A stretch of 64,000 nt of DNA, from assembly GCF_014648115.1 (NCBI RefSeq), contig NZ_BMQM01000009.1, forward strand, positions 62,001 through 126,000, in the 5' to 3' direction. Position numbers and translations under genes: made by a program. The first letter of the stretch is position 1; every line of letters begins with the position of its first letter. Source of the DNA: Deinococcus seoulensis (GTDB lineage: Bacteria; Deinococcota; Deinococci; Deinococcales; Deinococcaceae). Positions 1 through 7,504 of the stretch are shown here, one piece after another. The notes under the pieces are model-generated. The model did not search any database, was not told where the DNA came from, and was given only the letters and a program-made list of their open reading frames with translations.

Positions 1-90
1 GGGCAGTTCAGGGTCGTCGCGCAGAGCAAGGGCGTCGTGAAGCCCGAACCGTACGACAAGCTCGCCTTCCCCGGCAAGACCTGCCCGTAA
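1..90 (+). CDS. urtA: Urea ABC transporter substrate-binding protein, C-terminal end only
   Basis: Only the last 29 codons are in the window, ending at a TAA stop. The reading frame ends in LAFPGKTCP; a PGKTC-type tail is common in UrtA-type periplasmic binding proteins of the urea transporter. The identification rests mainly on the four genes that follow in order (two permeases and two ATPases of the urtBCDE pattern). The gap to the next start is 77 nt, so it probably heads the same operon. Because the main part is missing, a branched-chain amino-acid type binding protein cannot be excluded. Confidence 0.65.
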   Translation, partial: GQFRVVAQSKGVVKPEPYDKLAFPGKTCP

Positions 91-167
91 GCCGCCCCGG
101 CTGAGTGGGACGCGGGAAGCGGCGAACAGCCACTTCTGCGTCCCGCTCACCCTTTCGAGGAGGGAAG

Positions 168-1070
168 ATGGACTTCACGTTTATTTCCGGGCAGCTGTTC
201 ACGGGCCTGTCGGTCGCGTCGATCCTGCTGCTGGCTGCGCTGGGCCTCGCGCTGAGTTTCGGGCTGATGCGCGTGATCAACATGGCGCACGGCGAGTTCC
301 TGATGGTCGGCGGGTACCTCACGTACCTCGCGGCGCAGTGGGCCGGGCCGACCCTGGGCGACGCGTGGCTGTGGGCGGCGTTCCCGCTGGCGTTCCTGGG
401 CGCCGCGCTGCTGGGCGCCGTCATGGAGTTCACGGTCATCCGCCGCCTGTACGGCCGCCCGCTGGACACGCTGCTCGCCACGTTCGGGATCAGCCTGATC
501 CTGCAACAGGCGGCGCGGCAGTTGTTCGGCAGTACCGGCGTGCCCGTCACGGCGCCCGCGTGGCTGGGCGGCGCGTGGCAACTGGGCGACGTGACCCTGC
601 CGTTCGTGCGGCTGTTCGTGATCGTCCTGGCGGCCGTGGTGCTGGCGGGGATGTGGTGGCTGCTGAACCGCTCACGCTTCGGCATGCACGTCCGCGCCGT
701 GAACCAGAACCGCGAGATGGCCGCCGCGCTGGGCGTGAACACCCGCTCGCTGGACATGCTCGTCTTCGCGCTCGGGGCGGGGATCGCGGGTGTGGCGGGC
801 GTGGGCCTCGCCCTGATCGCCCCGGTGAACCCCACGGTCGGGGCGGCGTACATCGTGAACGCGTTCCTGGTCGTTGTGGTGGGCGGTGTGGGCAGCGTGC
901 TGGGCGGGGCGGTCGCGGCCGTGCTGCTCGGCTTCGTGACCGCGCTGGCCGAGGGCTTCACGAGCGTCAGCCTCGCGCAGGCGATCCTGCTGGTCCTGGT
1001 CGTGGCGTTCCTGCAGTGGAAGCCGCGCGGCCTGATTCCCACGAAGTCGCGGGCACTGGAGGAAGCGTGA
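168..1070 (+). CDS. urtB: Urea ABC transporter permease UrtB
   Basis: A 300-residue integral membrane protein of the LivH/UrtB branch. The N-terminal stretch with LSFGLMRVINMAHGEF is the family signature, and hydrophobic helices fill most of the length, as expected for an inner-membrane permease carrying urea through the channel formed with UrtC. It lacks the long periplasmic N-terminal extension found in many UrtB proteins. The start at 168 is chosen because it has a GAGGAGGGAAG ribosome site and the membrane domain begins at once; the upstream in-frame ATG adds only a polar tail. It overlaps urtC by 4 nt (GTGA), showing translational coupling. Confidence 0.85.
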   Translation: MDFTFISGQLFTGLSVASILLLAALGLALSFGLMRVINMAHGEFLMVGGYLTYLAAQWAGPTLGDAWLWAAFPLAFLGAALLGAVMEFTVIRRLYGRPLDTLLATFGISLILQQAARQLFGSTGVPVTAPAWLGGAWQLGDVTLPFVRLFVIVLAAVVLAGMWWLLNRSRFGMHVRAVNQNREMAAALGVNTRSLDMLVFALGAGIAGVAGVGLALIAPVNPTVGAAYIVNAFLVVVVGGVGSVLGGAVAAVLLGFVTALAEGFTSVSLAQAILLVLVVAFLQWKPRGLIPTKSRALEEA

Positions 1071-2173
1071 CGCGCCTGTCCTCAAGCACTGTCGCCGTGA
1101 TCGCCGTGCTGATCGCCCTGGCGTTCGCGCCGCTGTACCTGGGCGCGTACCCGCTGACGCTGCTGGGGCGGGTGCTGGCGCTGTCCATCGCGGCGGTCGG
1201 CGTCATGGTCGTGTGGGGCCGCGCGGGCATCCTGAGCCTGGGCCAGGGGCTGTTCTTCGGGCTGGGCGGGTACGCGCTGGCCATGCACCTGAAACTCGTG
1301 GCGACCCCGAAGGGCGAACTGCCGGACTTCATGCTGTACAACGGCGTGGAGGCGTTGCCGTGGTTCTGGGCGCCGTTCGCGAGTGCGCCGTTCGCGCTGG
1401 CGATGGTGCTGATCCTCCCGGCGGCGGCGGCCGGACTGGTCGCGTGGCTGATGTTCCGCCGCCGGATCACCGGCGTGTACGTGAGCATCATCACGCAGGC
1501 GCTGCTGCTGGCGTTCGTGACGTGGCTGAACGGCTCGCAGGGCCTGACGAGCGGCACGAACGGCATCACGGACTTCCAGACGTTCCTGGGCGTGAACCTG
1601 CGCGGCGCCGGTGTGGCGCACGGCCTGTACTGGGTGACGCTGCTGTTCGTGGCGCTCGCGCTGGGCGGCACGGCCCTGCTGCTGCGCACGCCGTTCGGGG
1701 CGATCCTGACCGCCATCCGCGACAACGAGAACCGCACCCGCTTCCTGGGCTTCAACCCGGCGGCGTTCAAGATCGCGGCGTTCATGCTGGGCGGCCTGCT
1801 GGCCGGTGTGTCCGGCGCGCTGTACACGCTGCACCTGGGCACCATCTCTCCGGCCATGATCGGCACGGCGTTCAGCATCGAACTGGTCGTGTGGGTGGCA
1901 CTCGGCGGCCGCGCCAGCCTGATCGGCGCGGCGGCCGGGCTGGTCGTCGGGCAACTCGCCAAGGACCGCATCTCCAGCGCCGCGCCGGACGCGTGGCTGT
2001 ACGTCATGGGCTCGCTGTTCGTGCTGGTGGTACTGGTCATGCCGCAGGGCGCGGCCGGGCTGATCGGAGGCCGCCGCCGCGCGCCTGCGCCCACGCCCAC
2101 GCCCCAGAACCCCGCGCCCCAGAATCCCGTGACGCAGAACCCGGTCACCCGCGAGGTGAGCGATGCCGTCTGA
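1067..2173 (+). CDS. urtC: Urea ABC transporter permease UrtC
   Basis: A 368-residue LivM/UrtC-type permease, the second membrane subunit of the importer. Eight or more hydrophobic helices are visible. The segment VWGRAGILSLGQGLFFGLGGYALAM is family-typical (GxxSLGQ), and a cytoplasmic loop ARI-like segment (ILTAIRDNENRTRFLGF) is where the ATPases dock. The C-terminus is a proline-rich tail with repeated QNP units (about residues 345-365), which looks like a recent short-repeat expansion. The start is GTG overlapping the urtB stop. The gene overlaps urtD by 11 nt. Confidence 0.85.
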   Translation: MTRLSSSTVAVIAVLIALAFAPLYLGAYPLTLLGRVLALSIAAVGVMVVWGRAGILSLGQGLFFGLGGYALAMHLKLVATPKGELPDFMLYNGVEALPWFWAPFASAPFALAMVLILPAAAAGLVAWLMFRRRITGVYVSIITQALLLAFVTWLNGSQGLTSGTNGITDFQTFLGVNLRGAGVAHGLYWVTLLFVALALGGTALLLRTPFGAILTAIRDNENRTRFLGFNPAAFKIAAFMLGGLLAGVSGALYTLHLGTISPAMIGTAFSIELVVWVALGGRASLIGAAAGLVVGQLAKDRISSAAPDAWLYVMGSLFVLVVLVMPQGAAGLIGGRRRAPAPTPTPQNPAPQNPVTQNPVTREVSDAV

Positions 2174-2930
2174 CACACAAACACTCCTTGACGTGCGGGA
2201 CATCACGGTATCCTTCGACGGTTTCAAGGCCATCACCAACCTCAGCCTGTCCGTGCCGAAGGGCAGCCTGCGCGTGCTGATCGGACCGAACGGCGCGGGC
2301 AAGAGCACCCTGCTCGACACGATCATCGGCAAGGTGCGCCCCGACACCGGCGAGGTGCGCTTCGCCGGGCAGGTCATCTCGAAGCTGCCCGAGCACCGCA
2401 TCGCGGGCCTGGGCATCTGCCGCAAATTCCAGGCTCCGGGCGTGCTGGAAGGCCTGAGCGTCCGCGAGAACCTGCTGCTCACCGCCCGCCGCGACAAGGG
2501 CGTGCTGGGCATCCTGAAGGCCCCCACCCGCGCCGAACAGGACCGCGCCGACGAACTGCTGCACCTGACCGGCCTGACCGCACGGGCCGACGTGCCCGCC
2601 GCCTCCCTGGCGCACGGAGAGAAGCAGTGGCTGGAGATCGGCATGGTCGTCGCCGCCGACCCGCAACTGCTGCTGCTGGACGAACCGACCGCCGGCATGA
2701 CCGCGCAGGAGACCGCGCAGACCGCCGACCTCATCCACACCCTGGCCGGGCGGCACACCGTGCTCGTCATCGACCACGACATGCACTTCGTGGAACTCCT
2801 GAACGCGCCCATCACGGTGCTGCACCAGGGACAGGTGTTCCGCGAGGGCGACCTGGAGACCCTGCGCGCCGATCCGGACGTCATGGAGATCTACCTCGGC
2901 AGACCCAGGGAGCTGATGGCGCATGGCTGA
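2163..2930 (+). CDS. urtD: Urea ABC transporter ATP-binding protein UrtD
   Basis: A 255-residue ABC ATPase. Walker A is GPNGAGKS (residues 41-48), the Q-loop region reads CRKFQAP, Walker B is LLLLDEPTAG and the switch histidine is in VIDHDM. The signature reads LAHGEKQWLEIGM rather than LSGGQ; an H-G-x-K-Q variant is characteristic of UrtD, which supports urea over branched-chain amino acids. It works with UrtE on the cytoplasmic face to power import. It starts inside urtC and is followed by 75 nt before urtE, the only sizeable gap within the urt block. Confidence 0.87.
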   Translation: MPSDTQTLLDVRDITVSFDGFKAITNLSLSVPKGSLRVLIGPNGAGKSTLLDTIIGKVRPDTGEVRFAGQVISKLPEHRIAGLGICRKFQAPGVLEGLSVRENLLLTARRDKGVLGILKAPTRAEQDRADELLHLTGLTARADVPAASLAHGEKQWLEIGMVVAADPQLLLLDEPTAGMTAQETAQTADLIHTLAGRHTVLVIDHDMHFVELLNAPITVLHQGQVFREGDLETLRADPDVMEIYLGRPRELMAHG

Positions 2931-3005
2931 ACGCAGAAAGCTCCTCCCGCCCCTGTCGGCCTTCAGCCATCCGCCTTCTGCCTCCGGCACTTCAAAGGAG
3001 CCCCC

Positions 3006-3710
3006 ATGCTGAAACTGGAAGGCGTCACCGCCGCGTACGGGCAGAGCCCCGTGCTGTTCGGCATCGACCTGGAAATCGCGGACGCCGAGGCCGTCACGCT
3101 GATCGGCCGCAACGGCGTCGGCAAGACCACCCTGCTGCGCGCCATCACGGGCCTGCACCCGGTCACGGGCGGCGGCGTGCGCCTGAACGGCGCGCAGGTC
3201 GAGCAGGAACCCGCCTTCACCCGCGCCCGCAGCGGGCTGGCGTACGTGCCACAGGGACGCGGGCTGTTCGGGCACCTGACCGTCGAGGAGAACCTGCTGA
3301 TGGGCCTCCCGGCCCTGTCAGGCCGCGCCGCCGCGAAACGCGAGATTCCGGACCTCGTGTACGACCTGTTTCCCATCTGCCGCGACATGGCCGGACGCCG
3401 CGCCGGGAACCTGTCCGGCGGGCAGCAACAGCAGGTCGCCATCGGCCGGGCGCTCGTCACGCAACCCCGCTACCTGCTGCTGGACGAACCCACCGAGGGC
3501 ATCCAGCCCAGCGTCGTGCAGGAGATCGAGGTGGCCCTGACCCGCATCCGCACCGAACTGCGCGTCGCCGTGCTGCTCGTCGAGCAGTACCTGGACTTCG
3601 CGTGGGCCTTCGCCGACCGCTACTACGTCATGCAGAAGGGGCGCGTCGTCGAGACCGGCCACACCGCCGACACGCCCACCCACACCGTCCAGCGCTACCT
3701 GGGCGTCTGA
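3006..3710 (+). CDS. urtE: Urea ABC transporter ATP-binding protein UrtE
   Basis: A 234-residue ABC ATPase of the LivF/UrtE type. Walker A is GRNGVGKT (34-41), the signature is LSGGQQQQVAIGRAL, Walker B is LLLDEPTEGIQPS and the switch histidine position carries LVEQYLDF, as in LivF-like proteins. The strip YVPQGRGLFGHLTVEENL is diagnostic for this branch. An AAAGGAG ribosome site precedes the ATG. It completes a urtABCDE set; the next gene follows after only 21 nt, so the second importer downstream is probably co-transcribed. Confidence 0.87.
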   Translation: MLKLEGVTAAYGQSPVLFGIDLEIADAEAVTLIGRNGVGKTTLLRAITGLHPVTGGGVRLNGAQVEQEPAFTRARSGLAYVPQGRGLFGHLTVEENLLMGLPALSGRAAAKREIPDLVYDLFPICRDMAGRRAGNLSGGQQQQVAIGRALVTQPRYLLLDEPTEGIQPSVVQEIEVALTRIRTELRVAVLLVEQYLDFAWAFADRYYVMQKGRVVETGHTADTPTHTVQRYLGV

Positions 3711-3731
3711 ATGCACCTCTCAAGGAGATCC

Positions 3732-4739
3732 ATGACCCACCGAATCCTGACCGCCACCCTGGCCCTGACGCTCTCCTCGCTGGCCGCCGCGCAGGGCACG
3801 AACGTGCGCTTCACGCTCGACTGGGCCTTCGAGGGGCCCGGCTCGCCGTACCTGCTGGCCGCCGACCGGGGGTACTTCGCGAAGCAGGGCCTGAACGTGA
3901 CCATCGACCGGGGCTTCGGTTCCGGGGACGCCGTCACCAAGATCGCGAGCGGCACGTACGACATGGGCTTCGGCGACATCAACGCCATGATGGAATTCAA
4001 CGCCCGCAACCCGGCGCAGCGGCTGGTGGCGGTGTACATGGTGTACAACGCGCCCCCGCACGCGATCCTGGTCCTCAAGAGCAGCGGCATCAAGACACCC
4101 AAGGATCTGGAAGGCAGGACGCTGGCCGCCCCGGTCGGGGACGCCTCGCGCCGCCTGTTCCCGGCGTTTGCCGAGGCCAACGGGATCGACGCCAGCAAGG
4201 TGAAGTGGGTCAGCGTGGACGGCGGGCTGCGCGAGCCGATGCTGGCCCGCAAGCAGGCGGACGGCATCGCGGGCTTCACGTTCACGTCCCTGCTGAGCCT
4301 GGGGCAACTGGGCGTGAAGGCCGACGAGGTCACGGTCTTCCCGTACGCGCAGAGCATCAGCGGCCTGTACGGCAACGCGATCATCGTGCGGGCCGACTGG
4401 GCGAAGAAGAACCCGGCGGTCGTCAAGGGGATGCTGGTCGCCATCAACCAGGGCCTCAAGGACGCGATCAGGGACCCGGCAGCTGCCATCGCCTCGTTGC
4501 AGAAGAAGAACGCGCTGATCAACCCGGCGCTGGAAACCGAGCGGCTGAAACTGGCCCTGAGCGGCAGCGTCCTGACGAAGGACACCCGCGCGCTGGGGCT
4601 GGGGCTGGTGCGCCCGGACCGCCTGAAAAGCAGCATCACGGTCGTGCAGAACGCCTTCGACCTGCCCAGGGGCCTGACGCCCACGAACGTGTTCGACACG
4701 TCGTACCTGCCGCCCGCCGCCGACCGGAAGGTGAAGTGA
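3732..4739 (+). CDS. NMT1/SsuA-type ABC transporter substrate-binding protein
   Basis: A 335-residue secreted binding protein. A signal peptide (MTHRILTATLALTLSSLAAAQG) is followed by the NMT1/THI5-like pattern: TLDWAFEG..YLLAADRGYFAKQGL near residues 27-55 and a G-FGDINAMMEF segment that lines the ligand site in this family. Relatives carry nitrate, sulfonates, taurine or pyrimidines, so the ligand cannot be read from sequence. Position directly behind urtE, and a ureide-catabolism operon 7 kb downstream, suggest a nitrogen compound such as a ureide or purine breakdown product; that is inference. The start is fixed by AAGGAGATCC upstream and by the signal peptide. It overlaps the ATPase gene by 4 nt. 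Confidence 0.75.
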   Translation: MTHRILTATLALTLSSLAAAQGTNVRFTLDWAFEGPGSPYLLAADRGYFAKQGLNVTIDRGFGSGDAVTKIASGTYDMGFGDINAMMEFNARNPAQRLVAVYMVYNAPPHAILVLKSSGIKTPKDLEGRTLAAPVGDASRRLFPAFAEANGIDASKVKWVSVDGGLREPMLARKQADGIAGFTFTSLLSLGQLGVKADEVTVFPYAQSISGLYGNAIIVRADWAKKNPAVVKGMLVAINQGLKDAIRDPAAAIASLQKKNALINPALETERLKLALSGSVLTKDTRALGLGLVRPDRLKSSITVVQNAFDLPRGLTPTNVFDTSYLPPAADRKVK

Positions 4740-5602
4740 GCGCCGCGCCCATCACGGCCGCGCCCACCACGGCCGCCTCCACCACGGAGCCGCTGGCCAT
4801 CGACCTGCGCGGCGTACACATGCGCTACGGCGGCCCCGGCGGCACACTGGCCGCGCAGGACGTGAACCTGACCGTGAAGAAAGGCGAGTTCGTCGCGATC
4901 GTCGGCCCGTCCGGCTGCGGCAAGAGCACGCTGCTGCGCCTCGTGGCCGGGCTGATGCCCCCGGCGGCGGGCAAGGCACTGATCAGCGGCGTCCCCCCGA
5001 AAGCGACCGGCAACACCGGCATCGCGTTCCAGAATCCCAGCCTGCTGCTGTGGCGCACGGTGTTGCAGAACGTGCTGCTGCCGCTGGAGGTCTCACCGAA
5101 ACACAGGGCCGCGTACCGCCGCGACCCCGCGCCCTACGTGGCCCGCGCGCGGCGCTTGCTGTCGGCGGTGGGCCTGGGTGACTTCGTGGATAAACACCCC
5201 TGGGAGCTGTCGGGCGGGATGCAGCAGCGGGTGAACCTCGTGCGGTCGCTGATCCACGCGCCGGAGTTCCTGCTGCTGGACGAACCGTTCAGCGCGCTGG
5301 ACGCCTTCACCCGCGAGGAACTGTGGCTGGCGTTGCAGGCGCTGTGGATGGGCGCGCGGCCCACCGTGATCCTGGTCACGCACGACCTGCGCGAGGCGGC
5401 GCTGCTGGCCGACACGGTGTACGTCATGAGCGCCCGGCCCGGCACGTTCACCGCGCAACACGAGGTGCCGTTCGCGCGGCCCCGCACGCTGGACCTGACC
5501 TTCACGCCCGAATTCACGGACGTGATCCACGACCTGCGCGCCCACGTGGGCGGCCTGCGCTCACCCATCCGCGCCGAGGAACTCATGGAGGCTGTCTCGT
5601 GA
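4736..5602 (+). CDS. ABC transporter ATP-binding protein, nitrate/sulfonate/taurine type
   Basis: A 288-residue ATPase with a long Ala/Thr-rich N-terminal leader (about 20 residues) before the domain. Walker A is GPSGCGKST, the Q-loop region FQNPSLLLWRTVLQNV (with the LLxWxTV pattern of SsuB/TauB/ThiZ), the signature LSGGMQQRVNLVRSL, Walker B LLLDEPFSALD and the switch His LVTHDLREAALL. It energises the permease encoded next. The start is a GTG overlapping the binding-protein stop (GTGA), so the leader may be shorter in reality if an internal start is used. The permease follows 10 nt later. Confidence 0.8.
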   Translation: MSAAPITAAPTTAASTTEPLAIDLRGVHMRYGGPGGTLAAQDVNLTVKKGEFVAIVGPSGCGKSTLLRLVAGLMPPAAGKALISGVPPKATGNTGIAFQNPSLLLWRTVLQNVLLPLEVSPKHRAAYRRDPAPYVARARRLLSAVGLGDFVDKHPWELSGGMQQRVNLVRSLIHAPEFLLLDEPFSALDAFTREELWLALQALWMGARPTVILVTHDLREAALLADTVYVMSARPGTFTAQHEVPFARPRTLDLTFTPEFTDVIHDLRAHVGGLRSPIRAEELMEAVS

Positions 5603-5612
5603 AGGTACTGCC

Positions 5613-6437
5613 GTGAGTCTGGAAACCGGAACGCCCGGCGTGGCCCCGGTGCCGCGCGCCCTGCCGCCCGCCGCCCTGAGCAGACTGCGCCCGCTCGTGC
5701 CGCCCACCCTGGCGATCCTGGCGTTCTTCGCCGTGTGGGAACTGGCGTGCCGACTGTTCAGCATCCCGCCGTTCATTCTGCCCACGCCCAGCGCGTCGGT
5801 CGCGTCGGTCTTCCAGTTCGCGCCGGCCGTGGCGGGGCACGCCGCGCAGACGCTGACCACCACCCTGATCGGCTTTGCCCTGAGCGTCGTGCTGGGGGTC
5901 GCGCTGGGCGCGCTGGTGGGCCTGAACCGCACGGCGTATCAGGCGCTGTACCCGCTGCTGATCGGCTTCAACGCCGTGCCGAAGGCGGCGCTGGTGCCGG
6001 TACTGGTCATCTGGTTCGGCGTGGGACCCGTCCCGGCGGTGCTGACCGCGTTCCTGATCTCGTTCTTCCCGGTGGTCGTGAACGTCGCCACCGGCCTCGC
6101 CACCGTGGAGCCCGAGCCGCGCGAGCTGCTGCGCGCGCTGGGCGCCTCGCCCTGGGAGGTCTTCTCGAAGGTCAGCCTGCCGCGCGCCCTGCCGTACTTC
6201 TTCGCGTCCCTGAAAGTCGCGGTGACGCTGGCCTTCGTGGGCAGCATCATCAGCGAACTGGCCGCCAGCAACAAGGGCATCGGCGTGATGATGAACCAGG
6301 CGGCCAGTTCCTTCCAGGTGCCGCTGGTGTTCGGCGGTGTGCTGCTGGTCAGCGCCATGGGCGTCGTGCTGTACGCCATCTTCGCGCTGATCGAGTCGCG
6401 CCTGACCGGCTGGGCGTACCGGGGCAACCAGGGCTGA
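5613..6437 (+). CDS. ABC transporter permease, SsuC/TauC type
   Basis: A 274-residue BPD_transp_1 permease. Hydrophobic helices start near residue 30. The EAA-loop that contacts the ATPase is visible as ELLRALGASPWEVFSKVSLPRALPYFFASLKV (about residues 170-201). The P-KAALVPVLVIWFGVG stretch is typical of the sulfonate/taurine/nitrate/HMP group. GTG is the start. It is the last gene of the transporter run; its TGA stop is the first three bases of a perfect inverted repeat that it shares with the oppositely oriented HD-GYP gene. Confidence 0.8.
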   Translation: MSLETGTPGVAPVPRALPPAALSRLRPLVPPTLAILAFFAVWELACRLFSIPPFILPTPSASVASVFQFAPAVAGHAAQTLTTTLIGFALSVVLGVALGALVGLNRTAYQALYPLLIGFNAVPKAALVPVLVIWFGVGPVPAVLTAFLISFFPVVVNVATGLATVEPEPRELLRALGASPWEVFSKVSLPRALPYFFASLKVAVTLAFVGSIISELAASNKGIGVMMNQAASSFQVPLVFGGVLLVSAMGVVLYAIFALIESRLTGWAYRGNQG

Positions 6438-6469
6438 TACGGACTCCGATTGAATGGGAGTCCGTATCA
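6435..6469. terminator. Bidirectional hairpin between convergent genes, containing both stop codons (repeat copy A)
   Basis: TGATACGGACTCC (6435-6447) and GGAGTCCGTATCA (6457-6469) form a perfect 13-bp inverted repeat with a 9-nt loop. The TGA of the plus-strand permease and the TGA of the minus-strand HD-GYP gene are the outer ends of the two arms. The arm sequence is the end of the dispersed repeat found at 7238, 21233, 23173 and 38144, so this is a miniature, self-inverted copy. Confidence 0.75.
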
Positions 6470-7240
6470 GGTGCCGGTGGGGTGCTCGTCCGGGGTGGTG
6501 TCGTCGGGGCGGAGCAGGTACAGGTCCAGCGCGCCGGACGCGAGGTACGCTTCGACCATGTCCGGGTCGAACTGCGTGCCGCTTCCGGCCTTCAGTTCGG
6601 TCAGCACCTGATTCAGGCTCAGGGCCGCGCGGTAGGGCCGGTCGGCCAGCATGGCGTCCACGGCGTCCGAGACGGCCAGCAGGCGTCCCTGTACCGGGAT
6701 GTCCAGGCCGCCCAGCCGGTCGGGGTATCCGCGTCCGTCCCAGCGTTCATGGTGGTGCAGCACGAAGGCCCGCGCGGATGCCAGCGCGGGGAACCCGGCG
6801 ATCATGTGCGACCCGATGACCGGGTGGCGCCGCACCTGCCCGTACTCCTCGTCGCTCAGTCGGCCCGGTTTGCGCAGGATGGTGTCCGAGATGGACGTCT
6901 TGCCGATGTCGTGCAGGACCGCGCCTAGCCGCACGTCCTCAAGTTGTTCCGGGGACCAGCCGAGCGTGCGGGCGGTCCGCAGCGCCGCGTTCTGCACGCG
7001 TTGCGTGTGTTCGCGCGTGTACGGGTCGTGCGCGCCGAGTGCGATCACGAACGCGTTCACGACGGCGCGCGTGGCGGCTTCCAGTTCTGCCGCCTGGGTC
7101 TTGTAGCGCAGGAACAACGTGCCGAACTCGGCGGCGTACCGTTCCAGTTGCGCGGTGTACAGCTGTTCCGGTGACAGGTCCGGTGTGCTGCCGGTCCCGT
7201 CGCGCGGGTCCGGGAGGTCGGCGGCGGTCGGGGGTGTCAT
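6467..7240 (-). CDS. HD-GYP domain protein, probable cyclic-di-GMP phosphodiesterase
   Basis: A 257-residue cytoplasmic protein. A helical N-terminal part (about 25-65) may be a dimerisation coil and has no recognisable sensor fold. The HD-GYP domain runs from about 65 to 245: EHTQRV (H78), the metal-binding pair H110-D111 in VLHDIGKTSISD, H139 in RRHPVIG, HHHERWDGRGYP (162-173) with an intact GYP, and D192 in AVSDAVDAM. All metal ligands look present, so it is predicted active. The start is ATG at 7240, since GGAG lies 5 nt upstream; the SD and start codon are the end of dispersed repeat copy B. Known HD-GYP proteins cleave c-di-GMP to GMP; a different cyclic dinucleotide is possible. Confidence 0.82.
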   Translation of the reverse strand: MTPPTAADLPDPRDGTGSTPDLSPEQLYTAQLERYAAEFGTLFLRYKTQAAELEAATRAVVNAFVIALGAHDPYTREHTQRVQNAALRTARTLGWSPEQLEDVRLGAVLHDIGKTSISDTILRKPGRLSDEEYGQVRRHPVIGSHMIAGFPALASARAFVLHHHERWDGRGYPDRLGGLDIPVQGRLLAVSDAVDAMLADRPYRAALSLNQVLTELKAGSGTQFDPDMVEAYLASGALDLYLLRPDDTTPDEHPTGT

Positions 7241-7377
7241 ACGGACTCCGATTGAATGGACTGCAAAACCCATTCAATCCGAACGGATGCGAGTGGGATC
7301 AGGGCGGGTTCCGGGCGTGGAGCTGACAACCCGGTGGGGTTCCGGGGTATCAGCGAAACAGACGGAATCCGTGTCAT
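7238..7377. repeat. Dispersed structured repeat, copy B (full length)
   Basis: A 140-bp copy running from CATACGGACTCCG to GGAATCCGTGTCAT. Its two ends resemble each other as inverted termini (ACGGACTCCG and ACGGATTCCG read inward), a MITE-like arrangement. Inside, ATTGAATGG and CCATTCAAT form a stem. It sits immediately upstream of the HD-GYP gene and donates its ATG and Shine-Dalgarno sequence. It is the only sequence between that gene and the divergent MocR-type gene region apart from about 125 bp. Confidence 0.75.
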
Positions 7378-7504
7378 GCGGACATGGTAGGCCGTGAACT
7401 GCATCAGAATTCTTTCAGTTGCATCCGGTGGTGATTCACGAACCGCAGGGGTTCGGGGTGCGCCGTTCGGCTGTGCCCGGCGGACCCGCGTGGTATCACT
7501 GCTC

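Noticed and set aside
7238..7377. Insertion sequence or transposon at the dispersed repeats
   Set aside because: No transposase frame, too short, and no target-site duplication was recognised; a MITE origin is possible but not shown.
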